Shown here piece by piece: positions 26,961 through 36,738 of a stretch of 64,000 nucleotides of DNA (its first letter is position 1; each line of letters begins with the position of its first letter). The translations under genes and the position numbers were made by a program. The notes below the pieces were generated by a model, which saw nothing but the letters and a program-made list of their open reading frames with translations, was not told where the DNA came from and ran no database searches. Source of the stretch: Cellulosilyticum sp. I15G10I2 (GTDB taxonomy: Bacteria > Bacillota > Clostridia > Lachnospirales > Cellulosilyticaceae); assembly GCF_900095725.1 (NCBI RefSeq), contig NZ_FMMP01000011.1, positions 186,001 to 250,000 of the forward strand, read 5' to 3'.

Positions 26961-29900
26961 ATGAATTTATTTGGAAAATTAAAGTTAGGGATGAAAATAT
27001 CTATTGGTTTTGCTATGATTCTTGGCTTGCTCATTATTGCAATAATGGTCTCATTATTTAGTTTGAATAACCTTAATACACATTTTACACAGTATGCAGA
27101 AATCTCAACTAATGAGATGTTAGTTGGAAGAATCCAAGCCAATTTACTTGAGACGCGTCTGGCAGCAGAGAACTTTATACAGTTTGGAGAAGATTCACAA
27201 AAAGAACTTTTTGAAAGCCGTTTTTACAAAATGGAGGGATTTATTTTTGAGCTTAAAAGCAGCATGAATAATCCTGAAGTACAGAAGATTATGGAACAAA
27301 TCCTAGAACGTTCAAGAGAATATAAAAATGACTTTAATAAAATTGTTGAAGGGGATAAAAAAAGAAGTGTATTATATAATGTGCTTGCGAGCAGGGGACC
27401 GGAAATCGAACAAAATTTGTTGCAGTTATTAGAGTCGGCTCACTTAAAAAAGGATGCAGCACTTATTTATGGAACGGGAAATGCGATGAGGCACCTATTA
27501 ACAGCAAGACTACAAGTTTCTAGATTTCTAGAACTTAATGAAATGGATAGGGTCAAAAATGTAGTTGAAGACTTTGCCAAGATGGATGAGTGGATAACAT
27601 TTCTTAAAAATGTGAGTGACAGTGAGGATGAAAAGAGACTTTTAGATTTAATACAAACTAGTAAAGAGATCTATGCTGAGCATTTTACACAGATTGTATC
27701 TGTGATAGAAGATCGCAATAAAGCAATCAGTCACTTAGATCAAATAGGTCCAGAAGTATCAGCTATTGCTGAAGAGATCAAACTTTTTATTATAGAAGAA
27801 CAAGCAGCGTATAAGCCTAAGATAATAAAAGAATATCGCGTGATGGTAACTAGAATGATTATACTATCGTTATTGGCATTATTTTTAGCTATTATTATTG
27901 CTCTAGGTATTATAAGAATTGTCATTTTTCCAGTTAAAACCGTTACAAATACTTTTAAAGAAATTTCGGAAGGGGAAGCAAATCTAAACGTAAGATTAAA
28001 AGTGAGCTCCGAAGATGAATTAGGAGAAATGGCAAAATTTTTTAATACATTCATGGAAAAACTGCAGATTATTATAGGCGAAAACAACAATCAAAGCTGG
28101 CTTAAAACAGGTCAGGCAGAACTTAGTGAAAGAATGAGCAAAGAACAGGATATGAAGATGTTATGCGGCAATATCATATCCTATATAGCCGTGTATTTGA
28201 ATGTACCCATTGGAAGGGTATATATTAGAAATGAAAATGACAGTTATGAGCTTCAAGGAGTCTATGCCTACAAAAAATCTAAAAACTTTTTAGAGGTGAT
28301 TAGTTTAGGAGAGGGCCTTATAGGACAAGCAGCGCTAGAAAAGCAAAAAATTCTACTATCAAATATTCCAGAAGATTACTTGAAAATAAGCTCGGGGGTG
28401 GGGGAAGCTAAGCCTAAGAGCATTATTGTAGTACCTTGTTTATTAAATGATAAAGTAGTAGGCGTTATAGAACTAGGCACATTTCAGGGGTTCACCCCTA
28501 TACAGCTCAAGTTTTTGGATGAAGTCAGTGAGATGATAGCCATAAACATTAGTTCATTACAGGCGCACCTAAAAACAGAGGAACTTCTCCAGAAAACACT
28601 TATACAGTCTGAAGAATTACAAGTTCAGCAAGAAGAATTAAGACAAAGCAACGAAGAGTTTGAAGAGCAGACAAGATCCCTTAGGGAGTCAGAAGAAAGA
28701 TTGCAAGAGCAGCAGGAAGAATTAAGAGTTATTAATGAAGAGTTGGTAGCACATGCTAGAAACTTAGAGATACAAAAAAATGATATCAATAAGAAAAATG
28801 AGCATTTACTGATGGCACAAAAGGAAATTCAAGAAAAGGCAGAAGCCGTAGAAATAGCCAATAAGTATAAATCAGAATTCCTAGCCAATATGTCTCATGA
28901 ATTACGAACCCCTCTAAATAGTATATTGGTACTATCTGAGCTTTTAGCGCGCAAAAAGGATTTGGAGCCGCTCACTCAAAAACAGCTTGAGTTTGCGAGT
29001 ACCATACACACTTCAGGTTCAGAACTTCTTAGACTCATAAATGATATTTTAGATCTTTCAAAAATAGAAGTCGGAAAAATGGAGGTTCATTTAGAACCTA
29101 TGAGTTTTAAGGAACTCGCTTATACGATGGATAAGAATTTTAGACAAATTGCAGAAAATAAGGGTTTGGACTTTAATATTATAATTGATAAAACTTTGCC
29201 TGAAGCTATCATTACAGATAGTCATAAAGTTAGACAGATTGCAAATAATTTATTATCTAACGCATTTAAGTTCACTGAGAAAGGCAGCGTGTCATTAGAA
29301 ATTCTTTATCCTAATAAAGAGATTTTAGGGGATGTACCAATAGACAAGCATAAGTGTATAGCTATCGCTGTATCTGATACAGGAATAGGTGTTCAGACGG
29401 AGAAGCAGTCAGTTATTTTTGAGGCCTTTAAGCAATCAGATGGCACCATAAGTCGAAAATATGGCGGGACAGGCCTTGGATTATCTATCACAAAGGAGCT
29501 TGCCGCGCTATTGGGCGGCAGTATTCATTTAGTCAGTGAGGCAGATAAAGGAAGTACCTTTACACTCATTCTGCCATTAGAAACGCATGCTACAGGGGCA
29601 GAAGAAAACAATGTCTCAGAAGAAGTCACAGATGGTCAAGAATATGCTAATAGCCTCGAAGAGGAGTTAATCAGTGATGTAAATACGGGTACACGTGCAG
29701 AAAAAATACTTCTTATTATTGAAGATGATTATCATTTTGCACATGTTTTAGAAGAACTTGCAGTAGAAAAAGGATATAAGTGTATAACGGCAGAAAATGG
29801 TGCAAGGGGTATTGAGCAGGCAAGGGTTCATAAACCAGATGCAATTCTACTAGATATCGGCCTTCCAGATATAAATGGATGGGAAGTCATAGAAAAACTA

Positions 29901-30869
29901 AGAAATGAATGCGAAATAGATATACCTATCCATATTATTTCAGGAAGTGATGCTCTAAATATAAGCCAGCAGGCAGATGCTATAATAGGGTACATGCAAA
30001 AACCATTAAGTATAGAAAATATCAATAAGGTATTTAATACAATTGAAGCAGTTACAACCAAAAAGTTCAAAAAATTACTTATGCTCGGGATAGATGACGA
30101 TGTAAAACAAAGCATAGATGAAATAATAGATAAAAAGCATATTATGATTTCTTCAACAGATAAGGGGAACGAAGCCATTCATTTATTAAAAACAGAGGGC
30201 TATGATTGCATTATATTAGATCTAAACCTAAAAGATATGTCGGGATTTAATTTTCTTAAACAGCTTGCAGACGAAATGACTCTGCATATTCCTATCATTA
30301 TTTATACTGAAAATGATTTAACCCAAGATGAGGCAGGTGCATTGCAGAAGTATGCTAAAAGTATTATTGTTAAGGGAACAAAGTCGATGGACAGGTTAAC
30401 TTCAGAAGTGAATTTATTTCTTAATACATTAAATACTGCTGAGAATGTTCAAAAGGCGAGAATGGTTCGTACAGCTGAAGAAAAAGAAGAAGCTTTAAGG
30501 GGAAAAAAGATATTAATTGTAGATGATGATATGAGGAATGTATTCGCGCTCTCAAGTATATTGGAAGAAAAAGGAATCAAAATAGTGGTAGGGCGTAATG
30601 GTAAAGAAGGCATAGATAAACTAAGTGAACATGCAGATATTGATTTAGTTTTAATGGATATTATGATGCCAGAGATGGATGGCTATACAGCAATGCAGCA
30701 GATTAGAAAGCGTCGTGCATATGCTAAGATACCTATTATTGCTTTAACAGCTAAAGCTATGAAAGAAGATCGTCAAAAGTGTATTGAATCAGGAGCAAAT
30801 GATTATTTAACAAAACCTATTCAAATAAATAGGTTAATATCACTTTTAAGGGTGTGGTTATATAAATGA
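26961..30869 (+). CDS. Hybrid histidine kinase with HAMP, GAF and three receiver domains
   Basis: Membrane protein of 1302 residues; the start is the ATG 8 nt after GAGGGGGAG, not the TTG 45 bases earlier. Order: membrane helix (about 10-32), four-helix-bundle-like extracellular sensor (about 35-290), second helix (about 295-318), HAMP (about 320-372), GAF (about 400-530), Glu/Gln-rich coiled coil (about 533-633), HisKA with His646 (NMSHELRTPLNS), HATPase (DTGIGV, GTGLGL), and receivers with phospho-acceptors Asp965, Asp1087 and Asp1233. The middle receiver keeps its acidic pocket and Asp but has KG instead of KP. The gene overlaps CheR by 4 bases. It probably phosphorylates the receiver-GGDEF protein encoded three genes on. 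Confidence 0.92.
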   Translation: MNLFGKLKLGMKISIGFAMILGLLIIAIMVSLFSLNNLNTHFTQYAEISTNEMLVGRIQANLLETRLAAENFIQFGEDSQKELFESRFYKMEGFIFELKSSMNNPEVQKIMEQILERSREYKNDFNKIVEGDKKRSVLYNVLASRGPEIEQNLLQLLESAHLKKDAALIYGTGNAMRHLLTARLQVSRFLELNEMDRVKNVVEDFAKMDEWITFLKNVSDSEDEKRLLDLIQTSKEIYAEHFTQIVSVIEDRNKAISHLDQIGPEVSAIAEEIKLFIIEEQAAYKPKIIKEYRVMVTRMIILSLLALFLAIIIALGIIRIVIFPVKTVTNTFKEISEGEANLNVRLKVSSEDELGEMAKFFNTFMEKLQIIIGENNNQSWLKTGQAELSERMSKEQDMKMLCGNIISYIAVYLNVPIGRVYIRNENDSYELQGVYAYKKSKNFLEVISLGEGLIGQAALEKQKILLSNIPEDYLKISSGVGEAKPKSIIVVPCLLNDKVVGVIELGTFQGFTPIQLKFLDEVSEMIAINISSLQAHLKTEELLQKTLIQSEELQVQQEELRQSNEEFEEQTRSLRESEERLQEQQEELRVINEELVAHARNLEIQKNDINKKNEHLLMAQKEIQEKAEAVEIANKYKSEFLANMSHELRTPLNSILVLSELLARKKDLEPLTQKQLEFASTIHTSGSELLRLINDILDLSKIEVGKMEVHLEPMSFKELAYTMDKNFRQIAENKGLDFNIIIDKTLPEAIITDSHKVRQIANNLLSNAFKFTEKGSVSLEILYPNKEILGDVPIDKHKCIAIAVSDTGIGVQTEKQSVIFEAFKQSDGTISRKYGGTGLGLSITKELAALLGGSIHLVSEADKGSTFTLILPLETHATGAEENNVSEEVTDGQEYANSLEEELISDVNTGTRAEKILLIIEDDYHFAHVLEELAVEKGYKCITAENGARGIEQARVHKPDAILLDIGLPDINGWEVIEKLRNECEIDIPIHIISGSDALNISQQADAIIGYMQKPLSIENINKVFNTIEAVTTKKFKKLLMLGIDDDVKQSIDEIIDKKHIMISSTDKGNEAIHLLKTEGYDCIILDLNLKDMSGFNFLKQLADEMTLHIPIIIYTENDLTQDEAGALQKYAKSIIVKGTKSMDRLTSEVNLFLNTLNTAENVQKARMVRTAEEKEEALRGKKILIVDDDMRNVFALSSILEEKGIKIVVGRNGKEGIDKLSEHADIDLVLMDIMMPEMDGYTAMQQIRKRRAYAKIPIIALTAKAMKEDRQKCIESGANDYLTKPIQINRLISLLRVWLYK

Positions 30870-31714
30870 TGCAGAATAATACGTTATCACACTTAAACAA
30901 TGAAGATATTGAGATTAAGCTTTTGTTAGAAGGCATTTTTTTAAAGTATGGTTATGATTTTAGAAATTATTCTCAGGCGCACATTAAAAGGCGTATTCTA
31001 CGCAGACTTACCATTTCTAAATTAGACAGTATTTCAGAAATGATATATAAAATTTTACAGGATAGAGATTATTTTGAAATATTGCTAATGGATTTTTCCA
31101 TTAATGTGACAGAAATGTTCAGAGACCCAGCTTTTTACGAGGCCTTAAGAAAAGATGTTATACCTATTTTAAAAACCTACCCTTTTATAAAAATCTGGCA
31201 TGCAGGATGTTCAACAGGAGAAGAGGCGTACTCGATGGCTATACTTCTTAAGGAAGAAGGTTTATATGACAGATGTCAAATCTATGCAACCGATTTTAAT
31301 GAAACAGTTCTGCAAAAGGCAAAAGCTGGTAGGTATCCTATCGATCAAATAAAGGAATATACCTATAATTATCAACAATCAGGAGGGCTTGTTTCTTTTT
31401 CAGATTATTATACAGTTAAAGCTGACTGCGCTATAATAGATGAGGAACTGAAAGAAAAAATTATCTTTGCAGATCATAACCTCGTAATAGATGGTGTATT
31501 TGGTGAAATGAACGTTATTATATGCCGCAATGTATTAATATATTTCAATAGAGAACTTCAAGATAGAGTCATTACGCTGTTTTATGACAGTTTAAATTTT
31601 GGAGGTGTTTTATGTTTAGGAAGCAAGGAGAGTCTAAGGTTTTCAAGCCACGAAGAGAGGTTTAGAGCTATTGACTTAAAGCATAGAATATTCCAAAAGA
31701 AATTTGAAGTTTAG
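30866..31714 (+). CDS. CheR-type protein-glutamate methyltransferase
   Basis: Protein of 282 residues with the small N-terminal all-helical domain (GYDFRNYSQAHIKRRILRR) and the SAM-binding domain (WHAGCSTGEEAYSMAILL, YATDFNETVLQKA, MNVIICRNVLIYF), all typical of CheR. It adds methyl groups to Glu side chains of chemoreceptors using S-adenosylmethionine. The start codon overlaps the stop of the hybrid kinase (ATGA), so translation is coupled. No chemoreceptor or CheA lies in the cluster, so its substrate may be the Glu/Gln-rich coiled coil of that kinase (inference). Confidence 0.94.
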   Translation: MMQNNTLSHLNNEDIEIKLLLEGIFLKYGYDFRNYSQAHIKRRILRRLTISKLDSISEMIYKILQDRDYFEILLMDFSINVTEMFRDPAFYEALRKDVIPILKTYPFIKIWHAGCSTGEEAYSMAILLKEEGLYDRCQIYATDFNETVLQKAKAGRYPIDQIKEYTYNYQQSGGLVSFSDYYTVKADCAIIDEELKEKIIFADHNLVIDGVFGEMNVIICRNVLIYFNRELQDRVITLFYDSLNFGGVLCLGSKESLRFSSHEERFRAIDLKHRIFQKKFEV

Positions 31715-31766
31715 TTGATAATAATGTTATGTCAGTGTCTTATTTCACGTATATGGAGGGATTGAG

Positions 31767-32330
31767 ATGAAGTATCAGGCTGTTGTTATAGGGACTTCAC
31801 TTGGAGGTATGGAGGCACTAAAGATTATTCTTACTAGCCTGCCAAGAGATTTTTCACTACCGATACTCATTGTACAGCACTTGAGTGCACATTCAGACAG
31901 TTTTCTGGCAAAGTATTTAGACAACATATGTGAGATTGAAGTAAAAGAGGCTGATGAAAAAGAAAGAGTTATTTCAGGCTGTGCCTATATTGCACCTCCA
32001 AATTATCATCTTATGGTAGAAAAAGAGGGGCATTTAGCCTTATCAGTTGATGAAAAAGTTAACTATGCAAGGCCGTCTATAGATGTGCTTTTTGAATCAG
32101 CGGCAGATGCTTATAGAGATCAATTAATTGGCGTCATTCTTACAGGTGCCAATAGTGATGGCGCTTGGGGTATAAGGCAGATTAAAGAAAATGGTGGAAC
32201 TACTATAGTTCAGGAACCAAAAACAGCTGTATCTTCTATTATGCCCAGTGCAGCGATTAAGTCAGCAGATATAGATTATATAGTACCACTTTCTTATATT
32301 GGTGAATTATTAAATCTTTTAGCAGAGTGA
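31767..32330 (+). CDS. CheB-type methylesterase without receiver domain
   Basis: Protein of 187 residues that consists only of the CheB catalytic domain; classical CheB has an N-terminal receiver and about 350 residues. The catalytic triad is intact: Ser11 in IGTSLGG, His38 in VQHLSAH and Asp131 in TGANSDGA. It removes methyl groups from (or deamidates) Glu/Gln sites set by CheR. TGGAGG lies upstream of the ATG. Without a receiver its activity is not directly controlled by phosphorylation; control could come from the separate receiver domains encoded on both sides. Confidence 0.93.
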   Translation: MKYQAVVIGTSLGGMEALKIILTSLPRDFSLPILIVQHLSAHSDSFLAKYLDNICEIEVKEADEKERVISGCAYIAPPNYHLMVEKEGHLALSVDEKVNYARPSIDVLFESAADAYRDQLIGVILTGANSDGAWGIRQIKENGGTTIVQEPKTAVSSIMPSAAIKSADIDYIVPLSYIGELLNLLAE

Positions 32331-32340
32331 GGTGCATAAA

Positions 32341-33330
32341 GTGAGTGACAGTGGAATTAGTATACTAATTGTGGATGATAGACCAGAAAATCTTCTAGTT
32401 CTTGAAGGATTATTAGAAGATTTTAATTGTAATATTATTAAGGCTGCTTCAGGAAATGAAGCACTAGGATTAATGCTGGAGCATGAATTTGCGCTGGTTT
32501 TACTTGATATACAGATGCCGGAGATGGATGGTTTTGAAGTGGCAGAATTTATGAGGGGCAGTGAAAGAACCCGTCATATTCCCATTATATTTGTAACAGC
32601 TATCTATAAAGAGCAGAAGTATATGTTTAAAGGTTATGAAATTGGAGCGGTAGATTATTTATTTAAACCTATTGAACCTATTATATTAAAGAGTAAAGTA
32701 AGTATATTTTTAGAACTTGCAAGACAAGCTGTACTGCTTAAAGAAAAAGCAGCACAACTTGAGCAGAAATTAAAAGAAGTTTTAGAACTTCAGAAGAAAA
32801 ATGGAGAGCTTTTATCCCTTTCTAATCATGATGGACTCACTGGCGTACCTAATAGAAGGAATTTTGATCAGTATATTGAGATCAGCTTTAAAACCGGTAT
32901 AAGGGAAAAGATGCCATTATCCGTTATTATGATAGATATTGATTACTTTAAAGCCTATAATGATACATATGGTCATATTAAGGGCGATGATTGTCTAATA
33001 GGTGTTGCGAAGGAGATTGCAGCTTCAGTTAATCGACCGGGTGATTTTGTGGCACGGTATGGAGGCGAAGAGTTTGTTGTAGTACTTCCGAAGACAGATG
33101 CGGAAGGTGCTAGAAAAATAGCGGAGATGATTAGATCAAATGTTAAAGCCTTGCATATTCCCCATGAAAATTCTAAGGTTCATCCGTATGTGACAGTGAG
33201 CCTAGGGGCAGCTTCAATGATTCCTGATGCTACTCATACTATTGAAGCATTTATATCTAAAGCAGATCAAGCACTTTACGAGGCAAAACAAAATGGACGG
33301 AATCAAGTTAAGGTATATAGCTCTAAATAA
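32341..33330 (+). CDS. Receiver-GGDEF response regulator (diguanylate cyclase, PleD/WspR-like)
   Basis: Cytoplasmic protein of 329 residues. The start is GTG 32341, 6 nt after GAGGTG; another GTG at 32332 is possible. The receiver (about 5-120) has ILIVDDRPENLL, phospho-acceptor Asp56 in LLDIQMPEMDG and Lys in DYLFKP. A coiled-coil linker (about 125-155) leads to a GGDEF domain with GGEEF at 241-245 and an RPGD inhibition site five residues before it, so c-di-GMP synthesis with feedback control is expected. It is the last gene of the kinase-CheR-CheB string and its natural output. Confidence 0.93.
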   Translation: MSDSGISILIVDDRPENLLVLEGLLEDFNCNIIKAASGNEALGLMLEHEFALVLLDIQMPEMDGFEVAEFMRGSERTRHIPIIFVTAIYKEQKYMFKGYEIGAVDYLFKPIEPIILKSKVSIFLELARQAVLLKEKAAQLEQKLKEVLELQKKNGELLSLSNHDGLTGVPNRRNFDQYIEISFKTGIREKMPLSVIMIDIDYFKAYNDTYGHIKGDDCLIGVAKEIAASVNRPGDFVARYGGEEFVVVLPKTDAEGARKIAEMIRSNVKALHIPHENSKVHPYVTVSLGAASMIPDATHTIEAFISKADQALYEAKQNGRNQVKVYSSK

Positions 33331-33349
33331 AACAGATAAAAAATAAAAA

Positions 33350-33378
33350 TTGACAGTAAGGTCAGTTTGTGCTAAATT
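33350..33378 (+). promoter_or_regulatory. Promoter of the rib operon
   Basis: TTGACA (33350-33355), 17-nt spacer and extended TGC-TAAATT -10 (33373-33378), directly before the riboswitch. Confidence 0.75.
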
Positions 33379-33399
33379 TGTACTTAAGAAAATTGAATA

Positions 33400-33508
33400 A
33401 ATCTTCAGGGCGGGGTGTGAATCCCCACTGGCGGTAAAGCCCGCGAGCCATAAGGCAGATTCGGTTAGATTCCGAAGCCAACAGTATAGTCTGGATGAAA
33501 GAAGAGTA
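33400..33508 (+). promoter_or_regulatory. FMN riboswitch (RFN element)
   Basis: All strongly conserved RFN blocks are present in order: AGGGCGGGGTG, GGCGGTAAAGCCCGCGAGC, GGCAGATTCGGT, CCGAAGCC, ACAGT and AGTCTGGATGAAAGAAG. FMN binding is expected to favour the terminator at 33581 and so switch off ribD-ribE-ribBA-ribH. The closing helix P1 is formed by ATCTTC (33401-33406) and GAAGAG near 33501. Confidence 0.96.
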
Positions 33509-33580
33509 TTAGCATTAATCTAGAATTGTTTATTATTATTTTTATGATAAACAAAAGATAGATCTATTTTGCCAAGTTAA

Positions 33581-33612
33581 GCCCTGAAGAGATTCAGGGC
33601 TTTTATTTTTTT
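33581..33612 (+). terminator. Riboswitch-controlled terminator
   Basis: An 8-bp stem GCCCTGAA/TTCAGGGC with a GAGA tetraloop is followed by a long T-run. Its left arm and loop (CCCTGAAGA, 33582-33590) are complementary to TCTTCAGGG at the 5' edge of the riboswitch (33402-33410). Confidence 0.88.
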
Positions 33613-33707
33613 GTAAACACGTAAATTTATTAGTTGTTATGGGTAACAATATATTAAGAGGTGTTAAAGGTCGAAAGAAAAACACTTTCAATTTTTTATT
33701 TGTGGCA

Positions 33708-33732
33708 ATATCACAAGCAAAGCTTGTGATAT
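33708..33732 (+). repeat. Hairpin next to the ribD ribosome binding site
   Basis: Perfect 11-bp stem (33708-33718 with 33722-33732) with an AAA loop, ending 5 nt before the GGGGG of ribD. No T-run follows, so it is not a terminator. Confidence 0.65.
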
Positions 33733-33747
33733 GCAATGGGGGTAAAT

Positions 33748-34848
33748 ATGGATACAAAATATATGAAAAGAGCATTGGAGCTGGCCCGGAAAGGTGCGGG
33801 TTATACAAATCCTAATCCACTAGTAGGAGCAGTTATTGTAAAAGATGAAAAAATTATAGGTGAAGGTTACCACGCGGTATATGGAGGCCCCCATGCTGAG
33901 GTTAATGCTTTTAGAAATGCTGCTGCTGATATTAAAGGGGCTACAATGTATGTTACCCTTGAACCTTGTTCGCATTATGGCAAAACCCCTCCTTGTGCCT
34001 ATCGCATAGTTGAAGAGGGCATCAAAAAGGTTGTAGTAGCTACGCAAGATCCTAATCCAGAGGTCTCGGGCCGTGGGATTCAAATTTTAAGGGAGCATGG
34101 GATAGAAGTTGTTGTTGGCATCTTAGAAGAAGAGAGTATGAGACTCAATGAAATATTTTTTAAATATATAACAACCCAGCGGCCATTTTGCATACTTAAG
34201 ACAGCTATGACGCTGGACGGCAAGATCGCCACATGCACGGGAGATTCAAAATGGATAACAAATGAAGCTTCAAGAGAGTATGTACATGAATTAAGGCATA
34301 GGGTTTCAGGCGTAATGGTTGGAGCGGGTACAGTTATTCAAGATGATCCTTTTTTAAATACAAGACTTCAATCAGGAAATGCAAGTGACCCTATAAGGAT
34401 TATTGTAGATACCAGCGCAAAAGTACCTTTAGAAGCTAATATATTTCATATTAAATCTATGTCTGGCACCATTATTGCAACTACAGAACTTGCAAAAGAA
34501 GAAAAAATTAAAGCTATTCGGGCAACGGGGGCAGAAGTTATTATTTTGCCGCTTATAAATCAGAGAGTTGATCTTAATGAGCTTATGAAAAAACTTGGAG
34601 AAAGAAAGATAGACAGCGTGCTGCTAGAAGGCGGAAGTGAGCTTAATTATTCGGCGCTAGATGCAGGGATAGTTGATAAAGTGAGTGCCTTTATTGCACC
34701 CAAAATAATAGGAGGCAGCATGGCTAAGACACCGGTAGGCGGAGGCGGAAAACTTTTTATGAAAGAGGCAATCAAGCTAAATGATGTTAAGTGGCAGCAT
34801 TTTGGAGAAGATATTATGATTGAAGGTTATATAAAAATGGAGGGCTAA
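33748..34848 (+). CDS. ribD: Riboflavin biosynthesis deaminase/reductase RibD
   Basis: Bifunctional enzyme of 366 residues. The N-terminal deaminase has the zinc motifs HAEVNA and PCSHYGKTPPC; the C-terminal domain is the NADPH-dependent reductase (KTAMTLDGKIAT, ITNEASREYVHELRH, GAGTVIQDDP, LLEGGSELN). It converts diaminohydroxy-ribosylaminopyrimidinone phosphate to the ribitylamino-uracil phosphate. The start is the ATG 5 nt after GGGGG; a longer frame begins 12 bases upstream inside that region. First gene of the riboswitch-controlled operon, with ribE 5 bases downstream. Confidence 0.96.
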   Translation: MDTKYMKRALELARKGAGYTNPNPLVGAVIVKDEKIIGEGYHAVYGGPHAEVNAFRNAAADIKGATMYVTLEPCSHYGKTPPCAYRIVEEGIKKVVVATQDPNPEVSGRGIQILREHGIEVVVGILEEESMRLNEIFFKYITTQRPFCILKTAMTLDGKIATCTGDSKWITNEASREYVHELRHRVSGVMVGAGTVIQDDPFLNTRLQSGNASDPIRIIVDTSAKVPLEANIFHIKSMSGTIIATTELAKEEKIKAIRATGAEVIILPLINQRVDLNELMKKLGERKIDSVLLEGGSELNYSALDAGIVDKVSAFIAPKIIGGSMAKTPVGGGGKLFMKEAIKLNDVKWQHFGEDIMIEGYIKMEG

Positions 34849-34853
34849 GGTTT

Positions 34854-35504
34854 ATGTTTACTGGACTTGTAGAAGAAGTTGGAACGGTTGAATCAGTTAC
34901 TAAAGGGGTGGCCTCAGCAAGAATTACAATAAGAGCAAGTAACATTTTAAAAGATACAAAGCTTGGTGATAGTATAAGTACGAATGGTGTTTGTTTGACT
35001 GTTACAGACTTTTCAAAACAAAGTTTTTCTGTAGATGTAATGGCTGAAACCATGAGACGGAGCAATCTGTATCTTTTAAGACCGAAAGATGCAGTTAATC
35101 TCGAAAGAGCGCTTAGAGTAGGAGACCGATTAGGCGGCCATTTTGTAAGCGGACATATTGACGGGATGGGCATTATAAAAAATTACCAAGAAGAAGATAA
35201 TGCCGTATGGATAACAATATCAGCAGAGCCTGAGATTTTAAGGTATGTTATTCAAAAGGGTTCTATTGCCATAGATGGTATTAGTTTAACTATAGCTTAT
35301 ATAGATGATAGTGTATTTAAAGTTTCTATTATTCCTCATACCAAAGAAATAACAACTTTACTTAGAAAAAATGTAGGTGAACATGTTAATTTAGAATGTG
35401 ACATGATAGGAAAATACATTGGTAAACTCATTGACCCTAGGGATAATAAAGTTGAAAAGAAAGCTATAGATTTAGACTTTTTAAATCAGCATGGCTTTTT
35501 ATAA
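34854..35504 (+). CDS. ribE: Riboflavin synthase alpha chain
   Basis: Protein of 216 residues made of two similar lumazine-binding halves ([27 protein letters not shown]; then [18 protein letters not shown]). It catalyses the dismutation of two 6,7-dimethyl-8-ribityllumazine molecules to riboflavin. The usual N-terminal MFTG is present. It lies 5 bases after ribD and 20 before ribBA in the rib operon. Confidence 0.96.
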   Translation: MFTGLVEEVGTVESVTKGVASARITIRASNILKDTKLGDSISTNGVCLTVTDFSKQSFSVDVMAETMRRSNLYLLRPKDAVNLERALRVGDRLGGHFVSGHIDGMGIIKNYQEEDNAVWITISAEPEILRYVIQKGSIAIDGISLTIAYIDDSVFKVSIIPHTKEITTLLRKNVGEHVNLECDMIGKYIGKLIDPRDNKVEKKAIDLDFLNQHGFL

Positions 35505-35524
35505 AAAGAGAAGGAGAACAGAAA

Positions 35525-36736
35525 ATGTATAAGTTTAACACAATAGAAGAAGCTATTAATGATATTAAGGCAGGCAAAATGATAGTTGTAGTAGATGATG
35601 AAGATAGAGAAAATGAAGGGGATCTCTTGATGGCTGCAGAGCTGGTTACACCAGAGGCAATCAATTTTATGGCAAGATATGGATGTGGCTTGATATGTAT
35701 GCCTATTACAGGAGAAAGGCTTCAGGAACTAAATATTGGGCCTATGGTTGAGAGCAATACTGATTCACATCAAACAGCTTTTACCTTATCTATTGATGCA
35801 ATAGATACCACAACAGGCATATCAGCTCATGAAAGAGCCATAACAGTTAAAAAGGTATTAGATCCCAAGGCAAAAGCAAGTGATTTTAAAAGACCGGGGC
35901 ATATGTTTCCACTTGAAGCAAAATCCGGCGGTGTACTAAAGCGTGCTGGCCATACTGAGGCAGCAGTTGACTTAGCTCAGCTTGCTGATTTATATCCAGC
36001 AGGTGTGATATGTGAAATTATGAATGAAGACGGTACAATGGCCAGAGTACCAGAGCTTATGGAGTATGTTAAAGAGCATAACTTAAAGATAATAACTATT
36101 GCAGATTTAATCAAATATAGAAGAGATACAGAAGTTTATACGCAGAAGGCTACAGAAGCTAAACTGCCTACAAAATATGGAGACTTTAAAATAGTTGGTT
36201 TTGAAAACACATTAAACGGAGAACATCATGTTGCGCTCGTTAAAGGCGATGTAGCAGATGGTGAGCCTGTACTTGTAAGAGTACATTCAGAATGCCTTAC
36301 CGGAGATGCGTTTGGGTCCTTAAGATGTGACTGTGGTGAGCAGTATGCACAGGCTATGAGAGCAATAGAAAATGAAGGCCGTGGCATTTTACTTTATATG
36401 CGTCAAGAAGGCCGTGGCATAGGACTTATTAATAAAATAAAAGCGTATGAACTACAAGATCAAGGGATGGATACAGTAGAAGCAAATCTAGCCTTAGGAT
36501 TTAAGGAAGATCTTAGAGACTATGGAATAGGGGCTCAGATACTCGCTGATCTTGGGGTGAAAAAAGTAAAACTCATGACCAATAATCCGAAGAAAATTAA
36601 GGGGCTATCGGGATATGGTATAGAAATCACAGAAAGAGTGCCAATACAAATGAATCATAATGAAAGAAATGAATATTATTTAAGAACTAAAAAAGAGAAA
36701 CTTGGACATATGTTAGAATTTAAGGAGGAGAAATAA
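35525..36736 (+). CDS. ribBA: Bifunctional DHBP synthase/GTP cyclohydrolase II RibBA
   Basis: Protein of 403 residues. The N-terminal half makes 3,4-dihydroxy-2-butanone 4-phosphate from ribulose 5-phosphate ([22 protein letters not shown]). The C-terminal half opens the GTP ring ([20 protein letters not shown] with the three zinc Cys, [10 protein letters not shown]). GAAGGAG precedes the ATG. Both starting branches of riboflavin synthesis are therefore encoded by one gene of this operon. Confidence 0.97.
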   Translation: MYKFNTIEEAINDIKAGKMIVVVDDEDRENEGDLLMAAELVTPEAINFMARYGCGLICMPITGERLQELNIGPMVESNTDSHQTAFTLSIDAIDTTTGISAHERAITVKKVLDPKAKASDFKRPGHMFPLEAKSGGVLKRAGHTEAAVDLAQLADLYPAGVICEIMNEDGTMARVPELMEYVKEHNLKIITIADLIKYRRDTEVYTQKATEAKLPTKYGDFKIVGFENTLNGEHHVALVKGDVADGEPVLVRVHSECLTGDAFGSLRCDCGEQYAQAMRAIENEGRGILLYMRQEGRGIGLINKIKAYELQDQGMDTVEANLALGFKEDLRDYGIGAQILADLGVKKVKLMTNNPKKIKGLSGYGIEITERVPIQMNHNERNEYYLRTKKEKLGHMLEFKEEK

Positions 36737-36738
36737 TC

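Noticed and set aside
30000-30420. Middle receiver of the hybrid kinase as a dead domain
   Set aside because: It keeps the acidic pocket, the phospho-acceptor Asp1087 and a conserved Lys (KG in place of KP), so loss of function is not supported.
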